From Lewinellaceae bacterium (GTDB lineage: Bacteria; Bacteroidota; Bacteroidia; Chitinophagales; Saprospiraceae), in the NCBI GenBank assembly GCA_016719605.1, contig JADJYW010000003.1, positions 434,001-498,000 of the forward strand: a stretch of DNA of 64,000 bases, in the 5' to 3' direction. Position 1 is the first letter of the stretch. Each line of letters opens with the position of its first letter. Of the stretch, positions 18,357 through 26,988 are shown piece after piece. The notes below the pieces were generated by a model. That model was not told the DNA's origin, did not search any database, and saw only the letters and a list, made by a program, of their open reading frames with translations. The position numbers and the translations under genes were made by a program.

Positions 18357-20192
18357 ATGAGGCCACTCTACCCTATCGTTTTCCTCCTCCTCCTCACCCC
18401 CGCCTTCGCCGGCGCCCAGGCTATTTCCATCAATACCGACAGCAGCAACCCCGATCCCTCGGCTATTCTGGACGTGAAAAGCGCGGATAAAGGGGTGCTC
18501 GTGCCCCGTATGAACAAAACGCAACGCGAGCTGATCGCTGCACCCGCCACGGGTTTGTTGGTTTTTGATACCGATTTGGGCGGATTTTGGTTTTACAACG
18601 GGGCAGCGTGGATAAGCCTCAGCGCCGGTACCGCCACGGTTATCGCCGATACCGACGCCGACACCAAAATCCAGATGGAGGAAAACCCGGATGAGGATGT
18701 CCTGCGCGTGGACTTGGCCGGCTCCGAGCGGCTCGTACTGAAACGCAATGCAAACGCCAAAACCCTGCTTGAACTCCCCAACAATAGCAACAATATCCTA
18801 GTTGGCACCGGCGCAGGGAACGCCATGAACACCGGCGCCGGAAACGTCGCTATAGGCAGCGCAGCGCTTAATGCCAACACCACGGGCTACTCGAACACCG
18901 CACTTGGTATCCGGGCGCTATACAGCAACACCGATCGCTCCAACCTGGTAGCCGTCGGCGACTCGGCACTGCACAACAATGGGATCGGGGTTACTTTTAG
19001 TTATGAAGCCTCCGGCAATACCGCACTTGGCTCCAAAGCGCTGTACGCCAATACAGTAGGTTTTGAAAACACAGCAAGCGGCTGGCAGGCTTTGTTTTCC
19101 AACACCTTTGGAGACCAAAATACAGCGAACGGCAAGGCTGCGCTGCAGGACAACACGACCGGCGACGGCAACACGGCAAGCGGTTGGGAGGCCTTGTCTT
19201 CCAACACAACGGGCGGCGGCAACACAGCAACCGGCAGGGCCGCCTTGCAGAACAACACCGGCGGTACCAGCAATACAGCGATAGGCAGTTCGGCTTTGAA
19301 CTTCAACACGACCGGCTCCCTGCACACTGCGATTGGCAGCGCAACGCTGACCACCTCCTCGACAGGCTCGCGTAATACGGCGTTGGGTGCTGAAGCAAAC
19401 ATAGGATTTGGCAATCTGAGCAATGCCACCGCCATTGGGGCGAAAGCCTTTGTAGACGCCAGCAACTGCCTCGTGCTGGGCAGCATCAACGGCGTAAACT
19501 ACGCCACCGAGAGCGTCAACGTCGGTATCGGAACGACCACGCCGGATGTCCGGCTCCAGGTGGTCGGCGGAACGGATATTTCCCCATCCGACGGCGGATA
19601 TATCCAGTCGGGTCCGTCTGGCGGCTTGAACATCGGCATGGACGACAATGAAATCATGGCTCGAAACAATGGGGCCGTGTCGGGTTTGTTCCTGAACAAC
19701 AGCGGTGGCAATGTGAAAATCGGCAACGCAAGCAGCAGAGTCGGCCTCGGTCGTACCGCCTCTACCAATACATTAGAAGTGGAAGGCGCCGCCTCTAAAT
19801 CGTCCGCTGGCTCCTGGGTAGCCAACTCCGACGCCCGCCTGAAAAAGAATATCGCCCCGCTCAACAGCCACGAAATGCTGGACAGACTGCTCGCTCTGCA
19901 AGGCGTCACCTACGAATGGAACGACGACAAAACCGGCTCCGCACGCCCCGAAGGCGTCCAGTATGGTTTCACAGCGCAGAATATCCAGACGGTGTTTCCC
20001 ACGCTGGTGGAGGAAGACAAATTAGGCTTTTTACAAACAGCCTACGGTACTTATGATGCCATGACGGTGGAGGCAATCCGGGCGCTGCACAATGAAATCG
20101 GGGTATTGAAGTCGGAGAACGCGGCGCTGAAAGCCCAACTTGACAAGATCACCGCCGCCCTCCAAACCGCCGGAATCGGTGTGGCAAACTAA
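18357..20192 (+). CDS. Fibre gene A: YadA-head-like repeat protein with S74 chaperone (type I)
   Basis: 611 residues. Residues 1-21 are a signal peptide (MRPLYPIVFLLLLTPAFAGAQ). About 22-90 is the array's N-terminal domain (SAILDVKS..KGVLVPRM...ATGLLVFDT..GGFWFYNG). About 140-350 holds ~17-residue repeats of pattern NTAxGxxALxxNTTGxx, like left-handed trimeric adhesin heads. Next comes SNCLVLGSINGVN. The endosialidase-type chaperone starts at Ser491 (SDARLKKN, candidate Ser/Lys self-cleavage centre), with GVQYGFTAQNIQTVFP, and a C-terminal coiled coil. Known family behaviour is trimer assembly followed by chaperone release; here that is inferred. No T9SS domain. Own terminator and promoter upstream. 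Confidence 0.85.
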   Translation: MRPLYPIVFLLLLTPAFAGAQAISINTDSSNPDPSAILDVKSADKGVLVPRMNKTQRELIAAPATGLLVFDTDLGGFWFYNGAAWISLSAGTATVIADTDADTKIQMEENPDEDVLRVDLAGSERLVLKRNANAKTLLELPNNSNNILVGTGAGNAMNTGAGNVAIGSAALNANTTGYSNTALGIRALYSNTDRSNLVAVGDSALHNNGIGVTFSYEASGNTALGSKALYANTVGFENTASGWQALFSNTFGDQNTANGKAALQDNTTGDGNTASGWEALSSNTTGGGNTATGRAALQNNTGGTSNTAIGSSALNFNTTGSLHTAIGSATLTTSSTGSRNTALGAEANIGFGNLSNATAIGAKAFVDASNCLVLGSINGVNYATESVNVGIGTTTPDVRLQVVGGTDISPSDGGYIQSGPSGGLNIGMDDNEIMARNNGAVSGLFLNNSGGNVKIGNASSRVGLGRTASTNTLEVEGAASKSSAGSWVANSDARLKKNIAPLNSHEMLDRLLALQGVTYEWNDDKTGSARPEGVQYGFTAQNIQTVFPTLVEEDKLGFLQTAYGTYDAMTVEAIRALHNEIGVLKSENAALKAQLDKITAALQTAGIGVAN

Positions 20193-20292
20193 GCAAACAG
20201 GCGAATAAAAATCCGCACCTAATTCGTATCTCATTCACAACCGCCCCTCTTTGAGGCAGGCACTATTTTTTTATTCCGGAGTCAATTTTTTT

Positions 20293-20300
20293 TACATTTG
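20293..20300 (+). promoter_or_regulatory. -7 element TACATTTG of fibre gene B
   Basis: TACATTTG after a T-run and TTTATTCCGGAG. The alpha-type leader (GAGCGAGCCAA...) follows, and the ATG is 62 bp downstream. The upstream hairpin (CCTC...GAGG) is a degenerate copy of the array terminator. Confidence 0.6.
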
Positions 20301-20362
20301 AGCGAGCCAAGCACCGGTGTGGTATTGGCGCACTCCGTTCATTCACATAAAAATGTAAACAA

Positions 20363-23300
20363 ATGAGACCATTCTACCTTGTCGTACTTGTTCTCCTGCT
20401 CGTGCCCGCCTTCGCCGGCGCGCAGGCTATTTCCATCAACACCGACAGCAGTAACCCCGATCCCTCGGCGATTCTCGATGTAAAAAGCACCAATAAGGGG
20501 ATGCTCGTGCCGCGTATGAATACAGGGCAGCGGACGATGATCGCCGCGCCGGCTACCGGACTGCTGGTATTTGACACCAACACGGGTGGGTTCTGGTTTT
20601 TCAACGGCACGGTATGGACCAACCTGAGCGGCGGCGGCGGCGGCACACCCGCCACCTTCATCGCCGATACCGACGGAAACACCAAAGTACAGACCGAAGA
20701 AAGTCCCAACGAAAATATCATCCGATTCGATCTTGACGGCACAGAACGTATGGTGTTGCGTCAAAACGCCGCCGGAGCGTCCAGGCTGGAGTTGCCAGAT
20801 GCTGCGCACACGACGATAATCGGGCAGGAAGCAGGGGCAAACAATAATCCCGTTTTAGGGAGTACCGGAGATGAAAATACCTTTCTTGGTTACCGCTCAG
20901 GTAATACCAATACGACTGGATATTTTAATACTTTTCTTGGCAGCCAGACAGGAAGAAGTAATTCCACCGGCTCGAGCAATACCGCCAATGGATCGAGTGC
21001 GCTTTTCGCAAACATCACCGGCTCAAGCAATACCGCCAATGGATCGAACGCGCTTTTTGCAAACATCACCGGCTCTGGTAATACGGCGAGCGGGAACTTC
21101 GCTCTGCTGACGAACACCACCGGCTCAAATAATACGGCGAGTGGCGTTTCCGCCCTGTATGCCAATACCACCGGTTTCTCCAATGTCGCCATCGGCAAAG
21201 ATGCGCTGCGCACCAACACCACCCGCTCCAACTTAGTGGCCGTGGGCGATTCGGCCTTGTTTAACAACGACTTGGGCGCCGCGAATACCGCTACCGGCTC
21301 GAAAGCGCTATTCTCGAATACCACAGGCTTCGGCAATGCCGCGTTTGGTTTCCGGGCTTTGTTTTCCAACACCATCGGCTCCTCCAACACGGCCGTCGGC
21401 AATGTGGCCCTGTTTGGCGGCGCCACCCCCAATAACAACGTGGCCGTGGGCGACAGCGCCATGTACAGCTGCACCTTTTGTGAATTCAACACGGCCATCG
21501 GTTCCCGGGCCTTGCGCTCCATAACCGATGATACCTACAATACGGCCGTCGGCGCTTTCGCCCTGCACGCGAACATAGGCAGCTATAACACAGCCGTCGG
21601 CGCCTTCGCCCTGCGCAATAACTTCGAGGGCTACGGAAACGTGGGCATCGGCCCCTCCGCTTTGGCCGATAATACCGGCGGGCACTCGAACATCGCCATC
21701 GGGCGCAACGCGCTTAACAAAAACCAATTCGGGTTCGGGAATACCGCCATCGGCAACCGGGCTATGTTCAACAACGTGGACGCGGTCAACAACACGGCCG
21801 TCGGCGACCGCGCATTGGAAGGCGGCAGCGGCAGCAGCAATACGGCCCTCGGACGGGAAACCCTGCGATCCAACACCACCGGGGCATTTAACACCGCTGC
21901 CGGAGAAAGCGCGTTGGTCAATAATACGACGGGCATTTCCAACGTCGCCATCGGCATCAATGCCCTGTTCGCCAACACCACCCGCTCCAACCTCGTGGCG
22001 GTGGGCGATTCGGCGTTGTACAACAATGGCCTGGGGGCGATTCCCGGTTTTGCCGTGGAAAACACGGCGCTGGGCAGCAAGGCGTTGTTTTCCAACACCA
22101 ACGGCCGCAGCAATACGGCCACTGGCTTTAGGGCATTGTTTTCCAACACCGAAGGCAGCGGCAATACGGCCACCGGCGTTAATGCGCTGACGGACAACAT
22201 CACCGGCGGCGGTAATACGGCCACCGGCGTTGATGCGCTGTATTCCAATATCTCCGGCGGTTCCAACACGGCCACCGGCCTTAATGCGCTGTATTCCAAT
22301 ACCACCGGCTTCCAAAACACCGCCACCGGGGTAAATGCGCTGTATTCCAACATCAACGGCACCGAAAACACCGCTAATGGCGTATATGCTCTGTATGAAA
22401 ACAGGGAAGGGGGGGACAACACCGCCGTTGGATATGCCGCACTTCGGCTCAACACCGTCGGCAACTCCAACACCGCCATTGGCCATCTCTCGCTTGCTAG
22501 CAATAGAGGTAGTTTTAACACTGCCTTGGGCAACGACGCCCTGATCAACAACAAAGGCAATAGCCGGAGTACGGCCATTGGATATGCAGCGATGGCGCTG
22601 GCCGACGACCGTAACACTGGCCGGGAGACCTACAATACTGCCGTTGGGTATGAGGCGCTCAATGGCAGTTCTTCGCCCGCCCAGAATACCGGGCGATACA
22701 ATACCGCCACAGGCGATGAAGCGATGTACTCCAACACCGCCGGCGACTACAACACGTCCAATGGAGTTGCCACGCTGTACTACAATACCGACGGCTTCCA
22801 AAACACCGCCAATGGCGCTTATGCATTGTATACCAACACCACCGGCATAAGCAACACTGCCAACGGGCACAATGCGCTTCGCGCCAACTCTACCGGCAGC
22901 TACAATACCGCCAACGGCACATTTGCCCTTTATTATGCTTTGTTACACGGGAATACGGCAAGCGGGTTCAGTGCCGGCTCCGATGCCGACAACAGCTCGT
23001 ATTGTACTTACATCGGCTATGATGCGGACAACGACAATTACCTGAACACATACACCGGCAGCACGGCCATTGGCTACAACGCCCGCATGACCGACACCTT
23101 CCAGGTGCGCATCGGCAACACCGGCACACTCTCGATCGGCGGTTATCAAAACTGGACCAATATTTCGGATGGCCGCTATAAAAAAGATGTCCGGGACAAT
23201 GTGCCCGGCCTGGCTTTTATCCAAAAACTGCGCCCGGTCACCTATCACCTCGACGCACACGGACTCGCAAGCCGGCTAAATGAAGATGTCAAAAGCAGCC

Positions 23301-23671
23301 GCGGCGACCGGCAACTCAACGGGGCAACGGCAGCCGACCTTCAGGCAAGGGACGCCAAATCGGCCTGCGTTCAAACGGGCTTCATCGCTCAGGAAGTAGA
23401 GGCCGCGGCGCGCCAGACCGGTTACGAATTCTCCGGTGTGGACGCCCCGCAAGATGCCAACGGCCTCTACGGCCTGCGCTACGCGGAGTTTACCGTGCCG
23501 CTGGTGAAAGCCGTGCAGGAACTGAACGCCGCCGACATGAACCAAAACAAGGAAATAGCAGCCTTAAAGTCGGAGAACGCAGCGCTGAAGGCCCAACTGG
23601 AAACGCAAAAAACGCAGTTAGATAAAATCACCGCTGCCCTGCAAACCGCCGGTATCGGCGTAGGAAACTGA
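20363..23671 (+). CDS. Fibre gene B: longest intact repeat fibre with S74 chaperone (type II)
   Basis: 1102 residues: signal peptide, the same N-terminal domain as A, then the longest uninterrupted repeat shaft of the intact copies (~160-890). The unit is about 17 residues (51 bp), e.g. NTATGVNALYSNITGG. The phrase RSNLVAVGDSALxNN occurs twice in the shaft. The chaperone is of type II: Ser935 in SDGRYKKDV, then LRPVTYHL, GFIAQEVEAAARQTGYEFSG and RYAEFTVPLVKAVQEL, ending in a coiled coil and AALQTAGIGVGN. Type II differs from A mainly in the middle of the chaperone while the N- and C-termini are nearly the same. Likely an extracellular trimeric fibre; ligand unknown. Confidence 0.85.
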   Translation: MRPFYLVVLVLLLVPAFAGAQAISINTDSSNPDPSAILDVKSTNKGMLVPRMNTGQRTMIAAPATGLLVFDTNTGGFWFFNGTVWTNLSGGGGGTPATFIADTDGNTKVQTEESPNENIIRFDLDGTERMVLRQNAAGASRLELPDAAHTTIIGQEAGANNNPVLGSTGDENTFLGYRSGNTNTTGYFNTFLGSQTGRSNSTGSSNTANGSSALFANITGSSNTANGSNALFANITGSGNTASGNFALLTNTTGSNNTASGVSALYANTTGFSNVAIGKDALRTNTTRSNLVAVGDSALFNNDLGAANTATGSKALFSNTTGFGNAAFGFRALFSNTIGSSNTAVGNVALFGGATPNNNVAVGDSAMYSCTFCEFNTAIGSRALRSITDDTYNTAVGAFALHANIGSYNTAVGAFALRNNFEGYGNVGIGPSALADNTGGHSNIAIGRNALNKNQFGFGNTAIGNRAMFNNVDAVNNTAVGDRALEGGSGSSNTALGRETLRSNTTGAFNTAAGESALVNNTTGISNVAIGINALFANTTRSNLVAVGDSALYNNGLGAIPGFAVENTALGSKALFSNTNGRSNTATGFRALFSNTEGSGNTATGVNALTDNITGGGNTATGVDALYSNISGGSNTATGLNALYSNTTGFQNTATGVNALYSNINGTENTANGVYALYENREGGDNTAVGYAALRLNTVGNSNTAIGHLSLASNRGSFNTALGNDALINNKGNSRSTAIGYAAMALADDRNTGRETYNTAVGYEALNGSSSPAQNTGRYNTATGDEAMYSNTAGDYNTSNGVATLYYNTDGFQNTANGAYALYTNTTGISNTANGHNALRANSTGSYNTANGTFALYYALLHGNTASGFSAGSDADNSSYCTYIGYDADNDNYLNTYTGSTAIGYNARMTDTFQVRIGNTGTLSIGGYQNWTNISDGRYKKDVRDNVPGLAFIQKLRPVTYHLDAHGLASRLNEDVKSSRGDRQLNGATAADLQARDAKSACVQTGFIAQEVEAAARQTGYEFSGVDAPQDANGLYGLRYAEFTVPLVKAVQELNAADMNQNKEIAALKSENAALKAQLETQKTQLDKITAALQTAGIGVGN

Positions 23672-23703
23672 GCAAACAAGCGAATAAAAAACCGGTGTCC
23701 CAT

Positions 23704-23742
23704 CCGTGTCCATTCCTCCCGGGGAGCAGGCACGGATTTTTA
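23704..23742 (+). terminator. Cassette terminator between fibre genes B and C
   Basis: CCGTG...CACGG with an inner CTCC/GGAG stem, followed by ATTTTTATT. It lies 32 bp after the stop of B. Confidence 0.65.
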
Positions 23743-23761
23743 TTCCGGAGCCGATTTTTTT

Positions 23762-23769
23762 TACATTTG
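23762..23769 (+). promoter_or_regulatory. -7 element TACATTTG of fibre gene C (beta-type leader)
   Basis: TACATTTG is followed at once by GCGGCGGG, which can pair with CCCGCCGC 19 nt later, putting a hairpin at the predicted transcript start. This leader is shared only with gene E. Confidence 0.6.
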
Positions 23770-23832
23770 AGCGGCGGGTTAATAAAACATACGTTATCCC
23801 GCCGCTATCGTTCACAAACAAACTGTAAACAA

Positions 23833-26829
23833 ATGAGACCACTCTACCCTGTCGCCTTCCTCTTCCTGCTCGTGCCCGCCTTCGCCGGCGCGCAGGCCAT
23901 TTCCATCAACACCGACAGCAGCAACCCCGATCCGTCGGCTATCCTTGACGTAAAAAGCACGGATAAGGGCATGCTCGTGCCGCGCATGAATACCGCCCAG
24001 CGCGAGCTGATCGCCGCGCCAGCTACAGGTCTGCTTGTGTTCGACACCACGACGGGCGGGTTTTGGTTTTACAATGGCACAACTTGGATATCGCTGAGCG
24101 GCGGCGGCACATACACTGCCGGGCCCGGCATCTCCATCGTGGGCAGCACGATCAGCAACACTGGTGATACGAATGCTTCGAATGATATAACTATAGGTTC
24201 CATTGCAGGAGGAAGTTTATCCGGCACCTATCCATATCCAGCCATTGCAACAGGTGCTGTGGGAACAGACGAGTTGGCCACCAACTCAATTACCTCCTTC
24301 AAAATAGCCGACGGTGCGGTCACCGGCGATGATATTGCGCCGACAACCATTACTGCTGTCAACCTCGCCACACATTCCATCACCACCGCTAAGATCAATG
24401 CCGATGCCATCACTTCGATCAAGATTGCCGATGGCACAATCACGTCGGCCGATATCGCCAACAGCACCATTGCGGCTGCCGATCTGGGCCAGATGGGCGC
24501 CAGCACCGGTCAGGTACTCAAATGGAACGGCGCGACCTGGGTACCGCAGCAAGACGAAGCCGGTGGTGACGATTGGGGCAACCAAGCAGCTGCTACGTCG
24601 CTCAACATTGTCGGCGACGGCACCACAGGCAATCCGCTACATATCGCCCAGCTAGGCGCAACGAATGGTCAAGTACTTTCCTGGAATCCGGTAATCAATC
24701 TGTGGGCTCCAGCTGATGACACCTGGGGAACGCAAACCGTTATCACCGGCGCTGCACTATCCGGAAATGGTACTGCCGTCAACCCACTTACCCTCGACCC
24801 GCAAGGCGCTGCTATCGGGCAGGTACTCAAATGGAGCGGTACCTCCTGGCTCCCGCAAAACGAAATTGTGGGCGACAACTGGGGTGCCCAGGTTGCCACT
24901 ACCACTCCCACCCTTCACGGCGACGGAACGGCTGCTAATCCGCTCAATATCGCCCAGCAAGGTGCAACGACCGGCCAGGTGCTGCAATGGAACGGTGCCG
25001 CCTGGATTCCTGCCAATAGCGTAAACACCCTGTTGCAGGATACCGATGCAGACACCCGAATACAAGTCGAGAAAAGCCCGGATGAAGACATCTTGCGCAT
25101 GGACCTGGCCGGCTCGGAACGCCTGGTGTTGACGCGCAACACCGTGGGCGGCCGGACCATGCTGGAATGGCCCAACAACGCCGGTAATATTTTTATAGGA
25201 ACAGCAGCCGGCAACAGCACCGACAGCAGTGCTTCCCACAATACGGCTTTAGGCGTTGCGGCCCTGCACCATCTGACAAGCCAGTCCAATCTGGTGGCCG
25301 TGGGTGATTCTGCCCTGTTCAACAACGGGACCGACGCCACAGATATCTATCAGGCGGCGAAGAATACCGCTATCGGCAGTAAATCCTTGTTTTCCAATAC
25401 TACTGGTTCGTATAACACCGCCGCCGGCTACCGTGCGCTTTTTTCCAATACCTACGGGGAATACAATACAGCGACCGGCACGGAAACGCTGCAATCGAAC
25501 CGCACCGGCTCGCGTAATACAGCCGACGGTTACCGCGCGCTGTATTCCAACACGGAAGGCAATGGCAATACGGCTATCGGCAACGAAGTACTCTATTCCA
25601 ACACGCTTGGATCCAGAAATACTTCCCTCGGGCATCAGGCGATGCTCTACAACATCAATGGCGAATACAACACTGCCGGTGGTTATCAGGCTTTGCATTA
25701 CAATTCAAGTGGCTCCAACAACGTAGCACATGGAGCAATTGCCCTGCATTACAACACCGGTGGTTCTGATAACACGGCAACCGGATACGGCGCACTGTAT
25801 TTTAATACCAATGGATCAGAAAATGCCGCCTACGGATACAGGGCTATGCTGCTGAACACGACCGGCATTGCCAATGCTGCCAATGGGGCTTGGGCACTGG
25901 CAAACAATATGGCTGGCAACAACAACAGCGCCAGCGGTCAAAGCGCTCTGTACAGCAACTACTATGGCCATAACAACACCGCCAGTGGAAGCAACGCGCT
26001 GTACACGAATACAATCGGTAACTTGAATACCGCCCTGGGTTACCAGGCTGACGTGGCGGCCAGTGACTTGGAAAATGCCACCGCTATTGGCGCCCGCGCT
26101 TTGGCCGGCGCCAACAATTGCCTCGTCTTGGGTAGCATAAATGGTATTAACGGTGCCACGGATAACGTGAAAGTGGGTATCGGCATGACCATCCCCTCGC
26201 ATGTGCTCACAGTTAAGTCCTCCGATGCAGAAACCATGCGCTTGTTGGGCCCAACTTCTTTTTTTGAATATGGCGCCCGGCTAAATTTTGGCGATGGGGA
26301 CTATGTCTATATCGAAGAAACCTCTGATGATACCTTGCGTATACAGGCGAATGCGGTCGGAATTGGCCGTAGCCCCATCACTAACATGTTGGAAGTGGAA
26401 GGCACCGCCTCCAAATCCACCGCCGGCGACTGGCTCGCCAACTCCGACGCCCGCCTGAAAAAGAACATCTCCCCGCTCAACAGCCACGAGATGCTGGACA
26501 AACTGCTCGCCCTGCAAGGCGTCACCTACGAATGGAACGACGACAAAACCGACTCCAAACGCCCCGAAGGCGTACAGTACGGCTTCACAGCGCAGAATAT
26601 CCAGACGGTTTTCCCCACCCTCGTCGAAGAAGACAAACTGGGTTACCTGCAAACCGCCTACGGCACATATGACGCCATGACGGTGGAGGCGATCCGGGCG
26701 CTGCATGATGAAATCAAGGCATTGAAGTCGGAAAATGCCCGGCAAAAAACGGAAAACGCTGAAATGAAAACCCAACTCGACAAAATCACCGCCGCGCTGC
26801 AAACCGCCGGCATCGGCGTAGGAAACTGA
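23833..26829 (+). CDS. Fibre gene C: fibre with extra N-terminal repeat region and S74 chaperone (type I)
   Basis: 998 residues; start at ATGAGACC as in all paralogs. After the signal peptide and common N-terminal domain there is an insert of ~300 residues unique in this array. It begins TAGPGISIVGSTISNTGDTN, has I-x-D-G-x-I/V-x-x-x-D-I-A type tandem pentapeptide-like repeats (IADGTITSADIANSTI), then three to four TGQVLxWNGxxWxP repeats. The usual ~17-residue head repeats follow. The type I chaperone starts at Ser871 (SDARLKKN). The insert resembles phage tail-fibre and collar-like domains seen in Bacteroidota surface proteins, so C is probably a longer or differently tipped fibre. Confidence 0.85.
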   Translation: MRPLYPVAFLFLLVPAFAGAQAISINTDSSNPDPSAILDVKSTDKGMLVPRMNTAQRELIAAPATGLLVFDTTTGGFWFYNGTTWISLSGGGTYTAGPGISIVGSTISNTGDTNASNDITIGSIAGGSLSGTYPYPAIATGAVGTDELATNSITSFKIADGAVTGDDIAPTTITAVNLATHSITTAKINADAITSIKIADGTITSADIANSTIAAADLGQMGASTGQVLKWNGATWVPQQDEAGGDDWGNQAAATSLNIVGDGTTGNPLHIAQLGATNGQVLSWNPVINLWAPADDTWGTQTVITGAALSGNGTAVNPLTLDPQGAAIGQVLKWSGTSWLPQNEIVGDNWGAQVATTTPTLHGDGTAANPLNIAQQGATTGQVLQWNGAAWIPANSVNTLLQDTDADTRIQVEKSPDEDILRMDLAGSERLVLTRNTVGGRTMLEWPNNAGNIFIGTAAGNSTDSSASHNTALGVAALHHLTSQSNLVAVGDSALFNNGTDATDIYQAAKNTAIGSKSLFSNTTGSYNTAAGYRALFSNTYGEYNTATGTETLQSNRTGSRNTADGYRALYSNTEGNGNTAIGNEVLYSNTLGSRNTSLGHQAMLYNINGEYNTAGGYQALHYNSSGSNNVAHGAIALHYNTGGSDNTATGYGALYFNTNGSENAAYGYRAMLLNTTGIANAANGAWALANNMAGNNNSASGQSALYSNYYGHNNTASGSNALYTNTIGNLNTALGYQADVAASDLENATAIGARALAGANNCLVLGSINGINGATDNVKVGIGMTIPSHVLTVKSSDAETMRLLGPTSFFEYGARLNFGDGDYVYIEETSDDTLRIQANAVGIGRSPITNMLEVEGTASKSTAGDWLANSDARLKKNISPLNSHEMLDKLLALQGVTYEWNDDKTDSKRPEGVQYGFTAQNIQTVFPTLVEEDKLGYLQTAYGTYDAMTVEAIRALHDEIKALKSENARQKTENAEMKTQLDKITAALQTAGIGVGN

Positions 26830-26861
26830 GCAAACAAGCGGGGAAAAAATCCGTGTCTCAT

Positions 26862-26899
26862 CCGTGTCCACTCCCCCGGGAGCAGGCACGGATTTTTTA
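26862..26899 (+). terminator. Cassette terminator between fibre genes C and D
   Basis: CCGTG, inner CTCCC/GGGAG, CACGG, then ATTTTTTATT: a two-step stem with T-tract, 32 bp after the stop of C. Confidence 0.7.
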
Positions 26900-26918
26900 T
26901 TCCGGCGCCAAAATTTTC

Positions 26919-26926
26919 TACATTTG
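26919..26926 (+). promoter_or_regulatory. -7 element TACATTTG of fibre gene D
   Basis: TACATTTG followed by the alpha-type leader (GAGCGAACCAACC...) and the TGTAAACAA block before the ATG. Confidence 0.6.
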
Positions 26927-26988
26927 AGCGAACCAACCACCCGTGTAGCACCAGCCCAATACGTTCATACACATAAAACTGTAAACAA

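Noticed and set aside
21308..22870. A 520-codon minus-strand frame inside fibre gene B
   Set aside because: It is the antisense reading of the 51-bp repeats and repeats with the same period; similar shadows exist opposite every fibre gene.
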